This document shows positions 1 through 10,501 of a stretch of DNA of 64,000 nucleotides, in pieces. The translations under genes and the position numbers were made by a program. The notes beneath the pieces were generated by a model that was not told the origin of the DNA, ran no database searches, and was given only the letters and a program-made list of their open reading frames with translations. The DNA comes from Strigamia acuminata (taxonomy: Eukaryota > Arthropoda > Chilopoda > Geophilomorpha > Linotaeniidae). The DNA is taken from contig OX442318.1 of the NCBI GenBank assembly GCA_949358305.1, forward strand, positions 11,452,517 to 11,516,516, in the 5' to 3' direction. The stretch's first letter is position 1; every line of letters begins with the position of its first letter.

Positions 1-468
1 AAACTGGGGGTTTGTAATTGCATTAAGTTAAACTAGCATTTAAACTGTGTTGCTAATAAGAAGGTAATGAAGAGGACTCATTGTATTATTATTAAAATAT
101 AACAGTATGTTTATTAAATCATAAATACAATCTGAAATGAACCAAAGATTAACTTAAAACTAAATCTTATAAAACTATCTTAAATCTAGTAAGCATGAAT
201 AACTTTGGTGGGTGAAGAACCTCAAGATGCCGCGGCAGTACCTGCCCGACAACCTCTCGGTATGAAAGCTCGGAATGAACTGACATTTCAGTTCTCCTCA
301 TCAGCCAAGTAAACTTGGGTGATTCTACTATTACTTAATGGGTAAATTAGTGAGATCATTCGCTTAAGGCGAACTCTAGTGAGGGTTTACAACATTAATT
401 CGAATCGTTTAGTTACGGAAGCGAGGTGGCGACAACTGGTTCACAGTGTGCTCGTCAACCTCGTAACA
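1..468 (-). repeat. 3' LTR of the Gypsy element (partial)
   Basis: This matches 7465-7932 exactly by eye. The full LTR is 519 bp, so about 51 bp are missing to the left of the window. It ends CGTAACA at 468, the inverse of the TGTTACG that starts the other copy at 7414. On the sense strand an AATAAA lies at 110-115, a possible polyadenylation signal. Confidence 0.95.
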
Positions 469-480
469 GCCCCCTCCTTT
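469..480 (-). promoter_or_regulatory. Polypurine tract of the Gypsy element
   Basis: On the sense (minus) strand AAAGGAGGGGGC directly abuts the TGTTACG start of the 3' LTR. This is the expected site for plus-strand DNA priming, and it independently fixes both the LTR boundary and the orientation. Confidence 0.85.
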
Positions 481-1363
481 AGATTTTTGGACCCCAAAAA
501 CAAGTTATTTAACTAAACAAACTCCCTTGTTGTTCATGCTTATATATGAGTTCATTCCCTATTATTCATGCTTACTTTCACAAAATTTATACTTTAAACA
601 ATATTTACTAAAAACAATTTCAAATTACAAAAATTCAAAATCATATGTCAATTATTACACAAATACACTTTCAAGATTAACACTTTTTGATATTTTTACA
701 CTTATATTACTTTTTTTGTTTACAGTTTTCCTATTTTCTATACAAACTAATAATTCAAAAAAAACAATGTACACTACATTCAATGTGAATGAAAATGAAA
801 ACAATAACAAAATTAAGAAAAACAATATCAACTTCAAATAATAAAAAAAATAATGTCTCTGCTCGCTCCAGTACACCTGGGCTCACATCATTGACAAATA
901 ATACAAAATAAATTATACACAAAAAAAATTATTTCATCTAAACCAATTAAATATTCATAGCTATTTCTATTAAATTTTAAAATTAAATGTCAAGTTAACA
1001 TTTCAAAAATGTGCGAAGTTCTCTTTATTCGCTGGAAAAATGGCGATAGATTCGTTTCGTTTTGTTCACTTTCGGCACTTTTATTAATATTATCCAAAGC
1101 TGGAGAAAAATGTCTCAAAATTGTTCAATTCAACCAGTAAATTCTAGTTATTCTTGGTTCACTGCAAATAACTTGCGTTCGCCTCAAAAAACAAGAAAAT
1201 ACAACTTCAAAATCGTGTCACGTCTCGTCTGCGTTCATATTAACTTCCGTCAATTAAAAGTACCTACTTTCACAGAAAATATGCGAAATCCTCGTCAATC
1301 ACACTCGGAGAATAACAATTCCCTTCGCTCACTGCAAATAACTTGCGTTCACTTAAAGAAAAG
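481..1363 (-). other. 3' untranslated region of the Gypsy element
   Basis: AT-rich DNA lies between the Pol stop and the polypurine tract. Short ORFs here (527-841 plus, 655-876 minus) are low-complexity and hydrophobic. They show no signal peptide followed by an ectodomain and no Cys pattern, so I do not call an envelope gene. The Gypsy sense strand shows nothing else recognisable. Confidence 0.6.
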
Positions 1364-4300
1364 CTAGTAAAATGCAGTGTAATCTTGGCGTGGTTGCGAT
1401 CTAAGTCGTCGTGACCGGAAATCACTTTCAGCAGGACGTCGCGCATGCGTATCGGCGCCAACAGCATTTGCGACACCTGGTGATGGTTTCTGCAACCGAT
1501 TCTTCTTGCTTTCGTCTGGCGACGATTTTAGCAACTGATTTCGCTGTTCTAACTCAACTTCCTTTTTCACTCGACGTGCCTCAATTTCTTTCGGCCCGTA
1601 AACTGCCTTCAATCGCTCCCTTTCAGTTAGAACCGGCGAATCCGACGTTTTATCTTCGGATTCAAAGAAATTCCGCAACGAAATTTGATCGTTATCATCA
1701 ATAAACCTTTCCTTCGCTCCTATTTTAGGCCTATCTCGCGAATCATCGTCCTTCTTCACAATTTCCGCATTTTGATCGTCTTTTTGCGAACTTCCTTGCA
1801 CTTCATCAGAAAATGTTACTTTCTTTGGTGGTAAATCCTGCAGAATAGTTTCTGGAATTTCCTCTCTCGGCTTGTATGGTTTTAAACGCTCAACATTGAC
1901 AATACTAGTTTTCTTTCCTGATGAATTCCTCACTTCATAATCGTTTGGCGCTGTGCGTCTAACTATCTCATATGGTCCAGAAAATGGTGGCAGGAGTTTT
2001 TCGCTTAACCCTACTTTCCTATTTGGGGTTTTCAAGTAAACTAGTTCTCCTGGTTCGAATTCAACCACAATTCTGTCCAAATCAAATCTTCTCTTGCTTT
2101 TCTCACTCTGCCATTCTAGTCTTTCGTTGGCAATTTTCCGCATCTCCCTCATAAATCTAGAAGTGCGAAGAGTGAATTCCTTTCGAGGAAGGTTCAAGTT
2201 CACGTCCACACTCAAATCAACTTCATAACCTTTCAACAAATAATATGGGGTATATCCAGTTGTTTCATGGACTGCTGAATTATAGGAGAAAATGACAAAT
2301 GGTAAAAATTCATCCCAATCTGTGTGATCTTTATTAGTGTAACATGTCAACATTTTCGCAAACGTTGCATTAAATCTTTCCGTTAATCCGTTGGTCCTTG
2401 GATGGTACCCGGAAGTAGATTTGTGCTGGGATTTAAACAGTGCTGATACCTCATTAATCATTTCGTTCCTGTACTCTGTCCCCTTATCGCTGAGTATCTC
2501 GCGTGGACTTCCCTCTTTGAGCATCACCTCGAATACAAGAGTTTTCGCTGCTTCCAACGCTGTACATGCTGGAGCCGCTCTGGCGATGACTGCACGCGAC
2601 AAGTAATCAGTGATAACAAATACAAACTTATTTCCACTATTTGAAACTGGAAAGCTTCCTAACGTGTCTATACCAATCCTCTCAAACGGTCTTGAGATCG
2701 TCGACCAAGGTTGTAATAAACCTTTTTGTGGAGTGGTCATTGACTTACTTCCTGCGCAATGTGGACAACTGAGAACGTAATTCCTTACGTCCCTGTATAT
2801 CCTCGGCCAAAAGAATCTTACTCTAATTCTTTTCCACGTCTTATTTAGGCCGAGATGAGCACCTACGAGCCCGTCATGCATTTCTTCTAACACTTGCTTA
2901 CGTAAATGCTGCGGTACTACTAAAAGGTTTCCTTCCATGTTTAGAGAATTGTAACTTTTCTTTCTAAACAACGTGTTATCCAGGAGAACGAACTGTTTTA
3001 AAGGACGTTTCCTGTTTCTTGGAAGTTGCTCAATGTTCTCCATTGCGGTGATGATCTCCAAAATTTTCTCGTCCTTACGCTGTTCTACAGGTAAGTTGAG
3101 TTTTTCGAGAAGTAGTAAGGGAATAATTTCTTTTTCTTCCTCACCAATCTCTTCTTGGATTCGGCTAAGAGCATCTGCATCCGTGTGCTTCTTGCCTGAC
3201 TTGTGCATCACATCGTAGTCATAATCTACCAGTTGTAAACTCCACCTGGCCAATCTACCGTTGGGATTTTTCACCTTATTCAGCCATTGTAACGCAGAAT
3301 GGTCCGTCACAATTGTAAATTTCCTACCGTAAAGATATGGTCTGTACTTGTTAATGCCGAATATTATGGCTAAACATTCTCTTTCTGTAGCTGTGTAATT
3401 CTGTTCCGCTGTACTTAACAATCGACTGGCGTAACAAATCACATGTTCTTGCTTGTTAATACGCTGCTTCAAAATTGCACCGAGCCCATAAGCACTTGCA
3501 TCCGTAGATACAATGAATGGCTCTGCAAAATTTGGATGTGCCAATACTGGTACCGTAACTAAAGCTGTCCGTAAGGCCTTAAACGCTGTTTCCTGTGGTG
3601 GTCCCCAATCAAAAGCTTCATCTTTTCGAGTTAAGTTGGCTAAGGGCTTAGATACGTCCGCAAATCCTGGAATAAACTTTCGATAATACGAACATAAACC
3701 CAAAAACCCTCTCAACTGCTTCAAATTTGTTGGTTTTGGAAATTTAGCTACACTTTCCAAATTACGTGGATCAGGTGACACTCCATCAGAATCAACTATG
3801 TGGCCTAAATATTTGATGGTATTAGTACCAAACGTACATTTGCTAAGTTTAACCTTTAAGTTTGCCAACCGCAGCTTGCTGAAGACAGCATCGAGATCCT
3901 GAAGATGCTGATCAAATGTCTTTGAAAATATTATAAGGTCGTCAATATAAGCTATACAGACCTTGCCAAGAAGATTACCAAGCACCTTGTTCATCAATTT
4001 TTGAAACGCAGCTGGGCTATTACATAATCCCATTCCTAGGACGTTAAACTCAAAATGTCCGCTTGAAGTGGTAAACGCTGTTTTTTCACGATCCTGTTCA
4101 TCTATTTCGACTTGATAATATCCTTGAATAAGATCCATCATCGAAAAATACTGGGCCCCTGCCAGTTGGTCCAATGTATCGTCAATTCTGGGCAGTGGGT
4201 ATACCATTTTCTTTGTGATCGCGTTTAACCTCCTCCAATCGACACAAAATCTCCATTTACCGTCTCTTTTCTTGATGAGAAGTACTGGTGCACTCCATGG

Positions 4301-5335
4301 ACTTTCTGATTCCCTAATGACTCCCATCTCAAGCAACTTTCTGGTCTCTTCTGCCTCTACTTCTTTTTCTGCGATTGAACGTCTATAAGGCTGCAAATGT
4401 ATTGGATCATGGTCCCCCGTATCAATTTTGTGTTTAAATGTTGTTACTCTACCTAAGTCTTTATCTGTGGCTGCAAATCTATCCTGATTCCTTTGAAGTA
4501 ACTGCTTCATCTGCTCTTGTTGGCTTTTGTTCATCTTATCTTTAGCAATCGAGGAGTCAAAGTCAAAGCAATGCACTTGCTTTTCATCTGTCAACTCAAC
4601 CGCTTTGGTTGAGGAGTCAGTGCAATACACTTGCTTCTCATCCAACAACCCAATTTCGATAATGTAATACGCCTTACCAATTGCAGATTTCTCCTTCAGA
4701 AAGACTGATTTGTTTGTTGGATTAGCCACACGCAGAACTCCTTTACCATACTCAAAATTTGTTAATGTTTTACAACACAAAATTCCAAACCTATCTATTA
4801 CATTTCCTAGAGGTTCCATAAACATTTCTGTGGTTAGTTTTGTATTTAAATAAACTGGTATAACGCATTCATGCATTGGTGGAATTGAGATATTCTTCAT
4901 TACTCTGGCAACATAACTCTGGTCCGAAAATGATCTATTTATTGGAAAAACTGCTTCTTCTACTCCACTATCATTGTTCCGGCCCACAAAGATTTTTTGT
5001 AAATCATAATCGACGACAGTTCTCGTTGACCTCATGAATGGATCCCCCAATAAAAGCTGATGATGAAATCCTGACACTATTAACACTTCCACTCTATAGG
5101 TCAGTTTTCCAATTGCAATGTTCATTTTTGTTTTACCCACTGGAACTACCAAATCCTTTCCTATCCCACGTAGCCTAATGTTAGGGCTGGGTGAATAATC
5201 CAATTGAAGAGCTATTGCAACTTCTTCGCTTAGCAGGTTTCGTTTGGCTCCAGTGTCCATTACCGCTTTTATTTCCATTTCTTTTACAATTACTGGGATC
5301 TCCAACAATGATTCTGATACCTGAACGTCAATCAT
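1364..5335 (-). CDS. pol: Gypsy Pol polyprotein (protease, RT, RNase H, integrase)
   Basis: This 1323-residue ORF encodes the enzymes that copy the element's RNA into DNA and insert it into chromosomes. Visible motifs in order: aspartic protease DTGA (27-30); reverse transcriptase about 325-510 with catalytic YIDD (463-466); RNase H with D611, E651 and D678; integrase zinc finger H820, H827, C857, C860; integrase DDE residues D890, D950, E986; and a GPY-type module near the C-terminus (FSGPYEIV...VNVERLKPY). No chromodomain is seen. The ATG at 5335 is only the first in frame. The frame stays open upstream to 5446, overlapping Gag by 40 nt, so Pol is probably made as a Gag-Pol fusion by -1 frameshifting. 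The last 150 or so residues are charged and unassigned. Confidence 0.96.
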   Translation of the reverse strand: MIDVQVSESLLEIPVIVKEMEIKAVMDTGAKRNLLSEEVAIALQLDYSPSPNIRLRGIGKDLVVPVGKTKMNIAIGKLTYRVEVLIVSGFHHQLLLGDPFMRSTRTVVDYDLQKIFVGRNNDSGVEEAVFPINRSFSDQSYVARVMKNISIPPMHECVIPVYLNTKLTTEMFMEPLGNVIDRFGILCCKTLTNFEYGKGVLRVANPTNKSVFLKEKSAIGKAYYIIEIGLLDEKQVYCTDSSTKAVELTDEKQVHCFDFDSSIAKDKMNKSQQEQMKQLLQRNQDRFAATDKDLGRVTTFKHKIDTGDHDPIHLQPYRRSIAEKEVEAEETRKLLEMGVIRESESPWSAPVLLIKKRDGKWRFCVDWRRLNAITKKMVYPLPRIDDTLDQLAGAQYFSMMDLIQGYYQVEIDEQDREKTAFTTSSGHFEFNVLGMGLCNSPAAFQKLMNKVLGNLLGKVCIAYIDDLIIFSKTFDQHLQDLDAVFSKLRLANLKVKLSKCTFGTNTIKYLGHIVDSDGVSPDPRNLESVAKFPKPTNLKQLRGFLGLCSYYRKFIPGFADVSKPLANLTRKDEAFDWGPPQETAFKALRTALVTVPVLAHPNFAEPFIVSTDASAYGLGAILKQRINKQEHVICYASRLLSTAEQNYTATERECLAIIFGINKYRPYLYGRKFTIVTDHSALQWLNKVKNPNGRLARWSLQLVDYDYDVMHKSGKKHTDADALSRIQEEIGEEEKEIIPLLLLEKLNLPVEQRKDEKILEIITAMENIEQLPRNRKRPLKQFVLLDNTLFRKKSYNSLNMEGNLLVVPQHLRKQVLEEMHDGLVGAHLGLNKTWKRIRVRFFWPRIYRDVRNYVLSCPHCAGSKSMTTPQKGLLQPWSTISRPFERIGIDTLGSFPVSNSGNKFVFVITDYLSRAVIARAAPACTALEAAKTLVFEVMLKEGSPREILSDKGTEYRNEMINEVSALFKSQHKSTSGYHPRTNGLTERFNATFAKMLTCYTNKDHTDWDEFLPFVIFSYNSAVHETTGYTPYYLLKGYEVDLSVDVNLNLPRKEFTLRTSRFMREMRKIANERLEWQSEKSKRRFDLDRIVVEFEPGELVYLKTPNRKVGLSEKLLPPFSGPYEIVRRTAPNDYEVRNSSGKKTSIVNVERLKPYKPREEIPETILQDLPPKKVTFSDEVQGSSQKDDQNAEIVKKDDDSRDRPKIGAKERFIDDNDQISLRNFFESEDKTSDSPVLTERERLKAVYGPKEIEARRVKKEVELEQRNQLLKSSPDESKKNRLQKPSPGVANAVGADTHARRPAESDFRSRRLRSQPRQDYTAFY

Positions 5336-5406
5336 AATTATCTTACTCTTCTTCTTTTGTCTTTTCCTTTTCTTTGGGTGGCAACAATTTCTCTGTGGCC
5401 GTTCAA

Positions 5407-5446
5407 CTAGTTTTTCGAATTTTGGGCCTTTGTTTGTGCCTGAGGA
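5407..5446 (-). promoter_or_regulatory. Gag-Pol overlap with probable -1 frameshift site
   Basis: Gag ends TCG AAA AAC TAG. The heptamer G AAA AAC lies directly before the stop and resembles the retroviral A AAA AAC slippery site. Slipping back one base reads GAA AAA CTA and enters the Pol frame, which is open from 5446. A stop in the Pol frame at 5447-5449 limits the overlap to 40 nt. I did not test for a downstream pseudoknot. Confidence 0.6.
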
Positions 5447-6447
5447 TTAGGGTTTCCATCTTGCTGTTCACCTCTTCTCCTCTTTTTATTCCACTTCCAG
5501 CTGTTACTTCCACCTCTTTCCTGTTGCTGTTGTTGCTGTTGTTGTTGCCTGGGTGGATTGTAAAACTCACAGCTGAAATGATGATAACATCCGCATGAAC
5601 GGTTATTAGAATTATTACTATTGTTAGTATTATAATTATTGTAATTAGGATTAAAGCCTTGTCTTCCACCTCTACTTCTACCTCCTTGATTATACTGTCC
5701 CCTATTCCTTATTGGCGCATACCACTGATTTTGTATCAGTATCGACTCTTCATCCAGCAAATCCACTGACTCTGCCTCTAACAATCGCCGCTTTAAATCA
5801 GCGACTTCAGCTATTAACTCAGCGTGGGTTGGTTGGGTCCCCACAGTTCCACTCAGTTTACCTGCTGTTACCGGGATCGCCTTCTCGTCCACGATTTTTT
5901 TAAACGCCGCGAGTAGAACATCTGCTGGGTCTTTTACTTTATGACTTTCGAATAACTTAATTCTTTCTTCCATATCCGCCAAAGTCTTCGGGAATACAGT
6001 AATCAACATCTTTTGCATTTCCGGCTTTAATCCTTGAAAAATATAATTAATCTTCAAATTCTCAGGTAATTCTGGTCGCGCATAAGCACATTCGGCCAAG
6101 ACCTTCTTCATAAATGCATCGGCTTTACCATCTGAATGCCTCATAAAATGAAGAGTGTTCAATACATTTTCCTGGCTTTTCCTGAACTTCTTTTCGATTT
6201 GTGGCTTCCATTCTGTCCAAGTCCAGGTTGGATTCGTTTTATATTGTTCTACAAACCATGCCAGTCCGTCAGTCTTAAGGGCTAACGGCAATTGTTTCAC
6301 TCGTTCATCATCTGATGCTATTGTAGCTTCATAAGCCACAAGCCATTGGTCGATGTTACCTTTTTCCGTATCATAACAAACAACTTCGCGCTTTTGTATC
6401 AAAATACCCTTGAGAAGATCAGTTAAAACTGTTGTTGGATCCGCCAT
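5407..6447 (-). CDS. gag: Gypsy Gag capsid/nucleocapsid protein
   Basis: Gag forms the particle that packages the element RNA. The start chosen is the first in-frame ATG (6447), in a strong context (AAGATGG), giving 346 residues. Residues about 28-168 match the retrotransposon Gag family (conserved Trp, Tyr and Leu pattern). A short charged helical stretch follows at about 206-235. The C-terminal part is low-complexity: an RG/GG-rich and Asn-rich segment (246-285), an atypical Cys-His cluster CGCYHHFSC in place of a canonical CX2CX4HX4C knuckle, nine glutamines in a row, then a basic KKRRR tail that could bind RNA or act as a nuclear signal. The open frame continues upstream without an ATG to 6780. 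Confidence 0.9.
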   Translation of the reverse strand: MADPTTVLTDLLKGILIQKREVVCYDTEKGNIDQWLVAYEATIASDDERVKQLPLALKTDGLAWFVEQYKTNPTWTWTEWKPQIEKKFRKSQENVLNTLHFMRHSDGKADAFMKKVLAECAYARPELPENLKINYIFQGLKPEMQKMLITVFPKTLADMEERIKLFESHKVKDPADVLLAAFKKIVDEKAIPVTAGKLSGTVGTQPTHAELIAEVADLKRRLLEAESVDLLDEESILIQNQWYAPIRNRGQYNQGGRSRGGRQGFNPNYNNYNTNNSNNSNNRSCGCYHHFSCEFYNPPRQQQQQQQQQERGGSNSWKWNKKRRRGEQQDGNPNPQAQTKAQNSKN

Positions 6448-6780
6448 CTTGGATATAAGTCCTTTTGATGTGGATCCCTTTATTTTTACTGGTGTTAACA
6501 ATTCAAATACCGATTGAAAAGACTTTGATTGCGCAAATTTTAATGGGGTTGCAAAAACAAGTTTATCATCCAATGTGGAAGTATTTTGCTCAACCTCCTT
6601 TATTCCAGGTTCCGACTGTGAAGTTGTTTTTCTTTTTCTAACCGCTACTTTGGAATCATCCACTGTGCTTACTAATTCTCTTTCTAATTCTTGATTCTTT
6701 AAGTCCAGTAGATTATCCACTTGCGCCTGTGATAACTTAACTGGCTGATCCACTGTTAAGCCTTTAATTATACCTTCACT
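6448..6780 (-). other. Open frame upstream of Gag lacking an ATG
   Basis: The Gag frame is open for 111 codons before the first ATG, back to a TAA at 6781-6783. The encoded stretch is charged and protein-like, unlike random AT-rich DNA. It contains a GTG at 6753 but no ATG. Options are a non-AUG start giving a longer Gag, a spliced start, or chance openness. Confidence 0.45.
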
Positions 6781-6783
6781 TTA

Positions 6784-7392
6784 TTCACACAACGCTGTAG
6801 CAACTCACAACTTTCACTAACCCTGAAATAAACTTATGCACAATTAATTATCACAATTAGTCACTAATTCAAAATAAATTTCAATAACAAAAAAAAATTA
6901 TTATTATTTCCTGAAAAATAATCAAAATTAATCATCAAAATCAACATAAACTTCTACATAAACCAAAAAGAAAACATTTCCCATAATTGAATCATTATTA
7001 ATATAAGTTTTATCATTAAACAAACATTGAATATTCACCACTCTTAACCTCCAAAACAACCTCATTTTATTATATAAATTCAACTTGGGTAAATATCTTT
7101 AATAAATTCAAATATGTAAATCTTATTAGTGCACTATAATCAAATATTCAACTGCAATTGACCCTAAAAGAAAATTTTCACAATGAGTCACCTTTCAATC
7201 TTATCACTCATGCAAATGAGTTTGCAACTTTTCAAAATTTTATATGAATTTCACTTGAATTTTACTGAATTTTAATGCAAATTTGTACGGATTTCAAATG
7301 GATCTTCTAATTTTAGCAAATAACTGGCCAATTTCACTTTACTTTTACTACTTTTCACTACTTTTAGCCAATTAATGGGTCTCAAATAGAAA
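6784..7392 (-). other. 5' leader of the Gypsy element
   Basis: AT-rich untranslated leader between the primer site and Gag. No ORF or other repeat is recognised in it. Confidence 0.6.
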
Positions 7393-7410
7393 GAACCGCA
7401 ATCTCCACCA
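7393..7410 (-). promoter_or_regulatory. Probable primer-binding site of the Gypsy element
   Basis: On the sense strand TGGTGGAGATTGCGGTTC starts 3 nt after the 5' LTR. Its complement ends in CCA and is preceded by a GAACC stretch like a tRNA T-stem. I cannot name the tRNA; a tRNA fragment as primer is also possible. Confidence 0.4.
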
Positions 7411-7413
7411 CTT

Positions 7414-7932
7414 TGTTACGTGGCCAGACTGACTACTGTTTGACCACGTAAATACTTTATTATTAAACTGGGGGTTTGTAATTGCATTAAGTTAAACTAG
7501 CATTTAAACTGTGTTGCTAATAAGAAGGTAATGAAGAGGACTCATTGTATTATTATTAAAATATAACAGTATGTTTATTAAATCATAAATACAATCTGAA
7601 ATGAACCAAAGATTAACTTAAAACTAAATCTTATAAAACTATCTTAAATCTAGTAAGCATGAATAACTTTGGTGGGTGAAGAACCTCAAGATGCCGCGGC
7701 AGTACCTGCCCGACAACCTCTCGGTATGAAAGCTCGGAATGAACTGACATTTCAGTTCTCCTCATCAGCCAAGTAAACTTGGGTGATTCTACTATTACTT
7801 AATGGGTAAATTAGTGAGATCATTCGCTTAAGGCGAACTCTAGTGAGGGTTTACAACATTAATTCGAATCGTTTAGTTACGGAAGCGAGGTGGCGACAAC
7901 TGGTTCACAGTGTGCTCGTCAACCTCGTAACA
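7414..7932 (-). repeat. 5' LTR of the Gypsy element
   Basis: 519 bp with perfect 7-bp inverted ends, TGTTACG at 7414 and CGTAACA at 7932. Bases 7465-7932 are identical by eye to 1-468. The left edge is supported by the adjacent primer site and the right edge by loss of similarity after 7932. Confidence 0.93.
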
Positions 7933-10198
7933 ATATCTAAATGGTTTGTTTTTCTACTCTCAATTCTCGACTTTGTAAAATCAATGGTAGTTTTCAGTGA
8001 AAAACAACTAGGATTTCTAATCACCTAATGACCAGAACAAATGTGTTATGGAGAGCCAGGTGATCAATATGATTAGTCATTCTACACTGTTATTTATCAA
8101 TTGGTTTTTGCAGTATACATCACTCTCTCTCTCAAATTAAGATATATTATTTGTCTGTGCAAATGTTTTGTACTAAAAGTGCATTCTTAGAACAAAAGAG
8201 TTTCTTCAAATTACGGTAACCAAAAAACATTAACAAACCATTTATGACTTGAACTTTGAATGCATCTAATGGTTTCTGGTTTATGATCAGTTTAATGCTT
8301 GCAACTAGTGCCAAACACCAGTATTGAAACAAAATTAGCTTTGGTCTCCATGGCCTTAGAATGATGTGTCCTACAAAGCCATATAAGCACACCATAAGTC
8401 AGCAACCAACAGTAAAAAAAAAAGTGTTTACTGCAGAAGAACTAACTTATTGACTTTCTGGCCATCATCTTGCACTTACAACAAAAATAAAATAAGATAC
8501 TAATTTTTATACACATTTATGTGCTAATAACCTTCAGCTACAGTAAAAACTCTCTCTTTAATACTTATCTACACTTGGTTTACACAAAGCACCAAGAGAC
8601 TTTTCCATTTCATGACTGTTCTTTGGGTTATGTCAATAGATGGCTATAAAAATAGAAAGCCAACATAAAATTTATTTCCTAAAACACTAAAGATCAAGAA
8701 GAGTGAAAACTTTTTCAACATCTAATGCCCTCAAAATAAAATTTTATGTTTAAAATATTGTGATTGGATTTTTGGTTCAACGGATTATCATATGTATGGG
8801 ATTTACTAGAATAGAGATGAACCAATGGCCTATTCAATCTTTGTAACAAGGATTGGGTGGGCCTTTGGGCCATAAGGCCAAAGGTGTTACAGTAATCACT
8901 TCTACACTAAATTTCAACAATATAATATTTAGAATTCATAAAATCTAACTTTAATTAAACTTCAACTTATCTGCATGATTTATTAAAATGAGTCTTGACA
9001 TTTCATGTTATCTAATATAAAAGAAATTCATTTGTGGTTAGAATTTCCAGAAAAAAAAGTTTTGAGATTACATTTAATCCTTTTATCTTTTCTTTCATTA
9101 AAAAAGAAACATCACTTTTTCCACCATTTAAACTCTTAATGGTAAAAATGGTAAAATGGTAAAAATGGTAAAATGGTAAAATTCAAAGTGATTATAAATT
9201 ATTTATTTCAATTTATATTAGCAAGCATCATAATTGACCCATAAAATATTGAAATATCTTATACATATTAAATGAAAATTTCTAAATTTCAAACTTTCTG
9301 GCGTAACAAATAATGTAGGTACTTCCTCTTAAAAGTATTTCAGAAAATGCCAACAGGTTCATGATGAAACTACTAACAAATTTTATAGGTTAGAGATTGT
9401 GATTGGGTTTTCCTCTCCACAGGTTTGTGGGTATTGTCTAACTAAAACAAGCTGGCCATTCTTTATATTTAACAACAGCAATACAAGCACCCCAACATAC
9501 ATATAAAAATTTCATAATTCCAAAGCAAAAGACCAAACTGCACTTATAAAATATTTATTCTTTACTTTTTATTCATTCTACATATTTTTAAAAACTTCAT
9601 TTTCAAAATGTTTAGAGACTTTGGTTCACTGACATTTTTATACACTGTGGTGAAAAGACAGCACTCAAAGACTTATTGGTAAGCTACTCTGCTGTACAAA
9701 TATTCTGTATGGAAAGTAGTTAATGCAACTTGTAGTGATTTTAAAAGATTCTAAGTAAATTTTCTTCTTTTGGAAATTGAAAACTTAACTGAAAGCAAAA
9801 TTATTGTCACCTCTGCTTCAAACACTGACAAAGCAAAATTAAAAGTTAGATTTACCATTAAAATTTTAATGACTTGAGTGATTATTAATGTCATCCAATT
9901 TACAACTCATAACGGCCGGTTAACAAAATTATGCAAACTATCCAGTTCACAAACACTATAGGTGCATTCAATTTAAAAAAAAAGTAAAACTTTTTCTTTT
10001 TTTCCTTTTCCATAATAAAACAAAGAAATGTGACCCCATTGGTCCTTTTTGCTAAAGTAAGTTTTAGCATTTTTCTTTTCCATATCCACTGACCAAAAAA
10101 AAAACAAATGGAAAGAAAGTAACAAAAGATACTTTTTATTCATCAGTTTGAATCAATTCTTGTTTTGTTTGAATAAAACTCCAACCTAATTCGAGGGA
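7933..10198. other. AT-rich DNA, no gene recognised
   Basis: No convincing exon or transposon is seen. The only structure is a short tandem ATGGTAAAA array at about 9139-9182. A minus-strand AATAAA at 10132-10138 may serve the candidate exon to its right. Confidence 0.5.
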
Positions 10199-10492
10199 TC
10201 ACCGTACATTGGTTGGCATAGTAAGCATTTGGGAATACAAGCTAAGCCTTGTCTTCTTTATTCCTTGTGTGCATTGGATGCTTCTCTCCCCACTGTTTAC
10301 CCTCAACCCAATGAAGACACAAACCAAAGCACCATGTTTTCCAAATGGGAGAAAGACTTTCCAATTATGTGGATATGGGAAGTCATTAGCAATGCCTCCC
10401 AAATGACCAGTAATTAGCTTGAGGTCCAACGCAAATGAAAAGAATTTTACTTTTTCAATGAAATCTGTTTTGCACACTCCACTTATGTTGCA
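10199..10492 (-). CDS. Candidate terminal exon, unknown protein
   Basis: A 97-codon open stretch ends in TGA at 10199. A possible splice acceptor (TTTAAG) lies just upstream and an AATAAA about 60 nt downstream of the stop. The translation has normal amino-acid balance with three Cys residues. It carries a segment, VFIGLRVNSGERSIQCTQGI, that resembles VFVSVKGSLDCHEGI of the exon at 59212-59388. I do not recognise the family. AT-rich DNA can give such ORFs by chance, so this is weak. Confidence 0.22.
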   Translation of the reverse strand, partial: CNISGVCKTDFIEKVKFFSFALDLKLITGHLGGIANDFPYPHNWKVFLPFGKHGALVCVFIGLRVNSGERSIQCTQGIKKTRLSLYSQMLTMPTNVR

Positions 10493-10501
10493 CTTAAACA
10501 A

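Larger units (their letters stand above)
1..7932 (-). mobile_element. Ty3/Gypsy LTR retrotransposon, nearly complete, young
   Basis: The order on the minus strand is 5' LTR (7414-7932), primer site, leader, Gag, frameshift, Pol, polypurine tract, 3' LTR (1-468, cut by the window edge). The domain order protease-RT-RNase H-integrase is that of Ty3/Gypsy. The LTRs match base for base at a constant offset of 7464, with no differences seen by eye. Both main ORFs are free of stops and frameshifts, so the insertion is recent. There is no convincing env ORF between Pol and the 3' LTR. The right flank begins ATATC; the matching target duplication on the left lies outside the window. Confidence 0.97.

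Noticed and set aside
527-876. Possible envelope ORF after Gypsy Pol
   Set aside because: Only short, hydrophobic, AT-driven ORFs on either strand. No cleavage site, Cys pattern or spliced leader is visible.
1062-6753. Plus-strand ORFs and extra minus-frame ORFs within the Gypsy element
   Set aside because: They overlap Pol and Gag in other frames and lack any family features.
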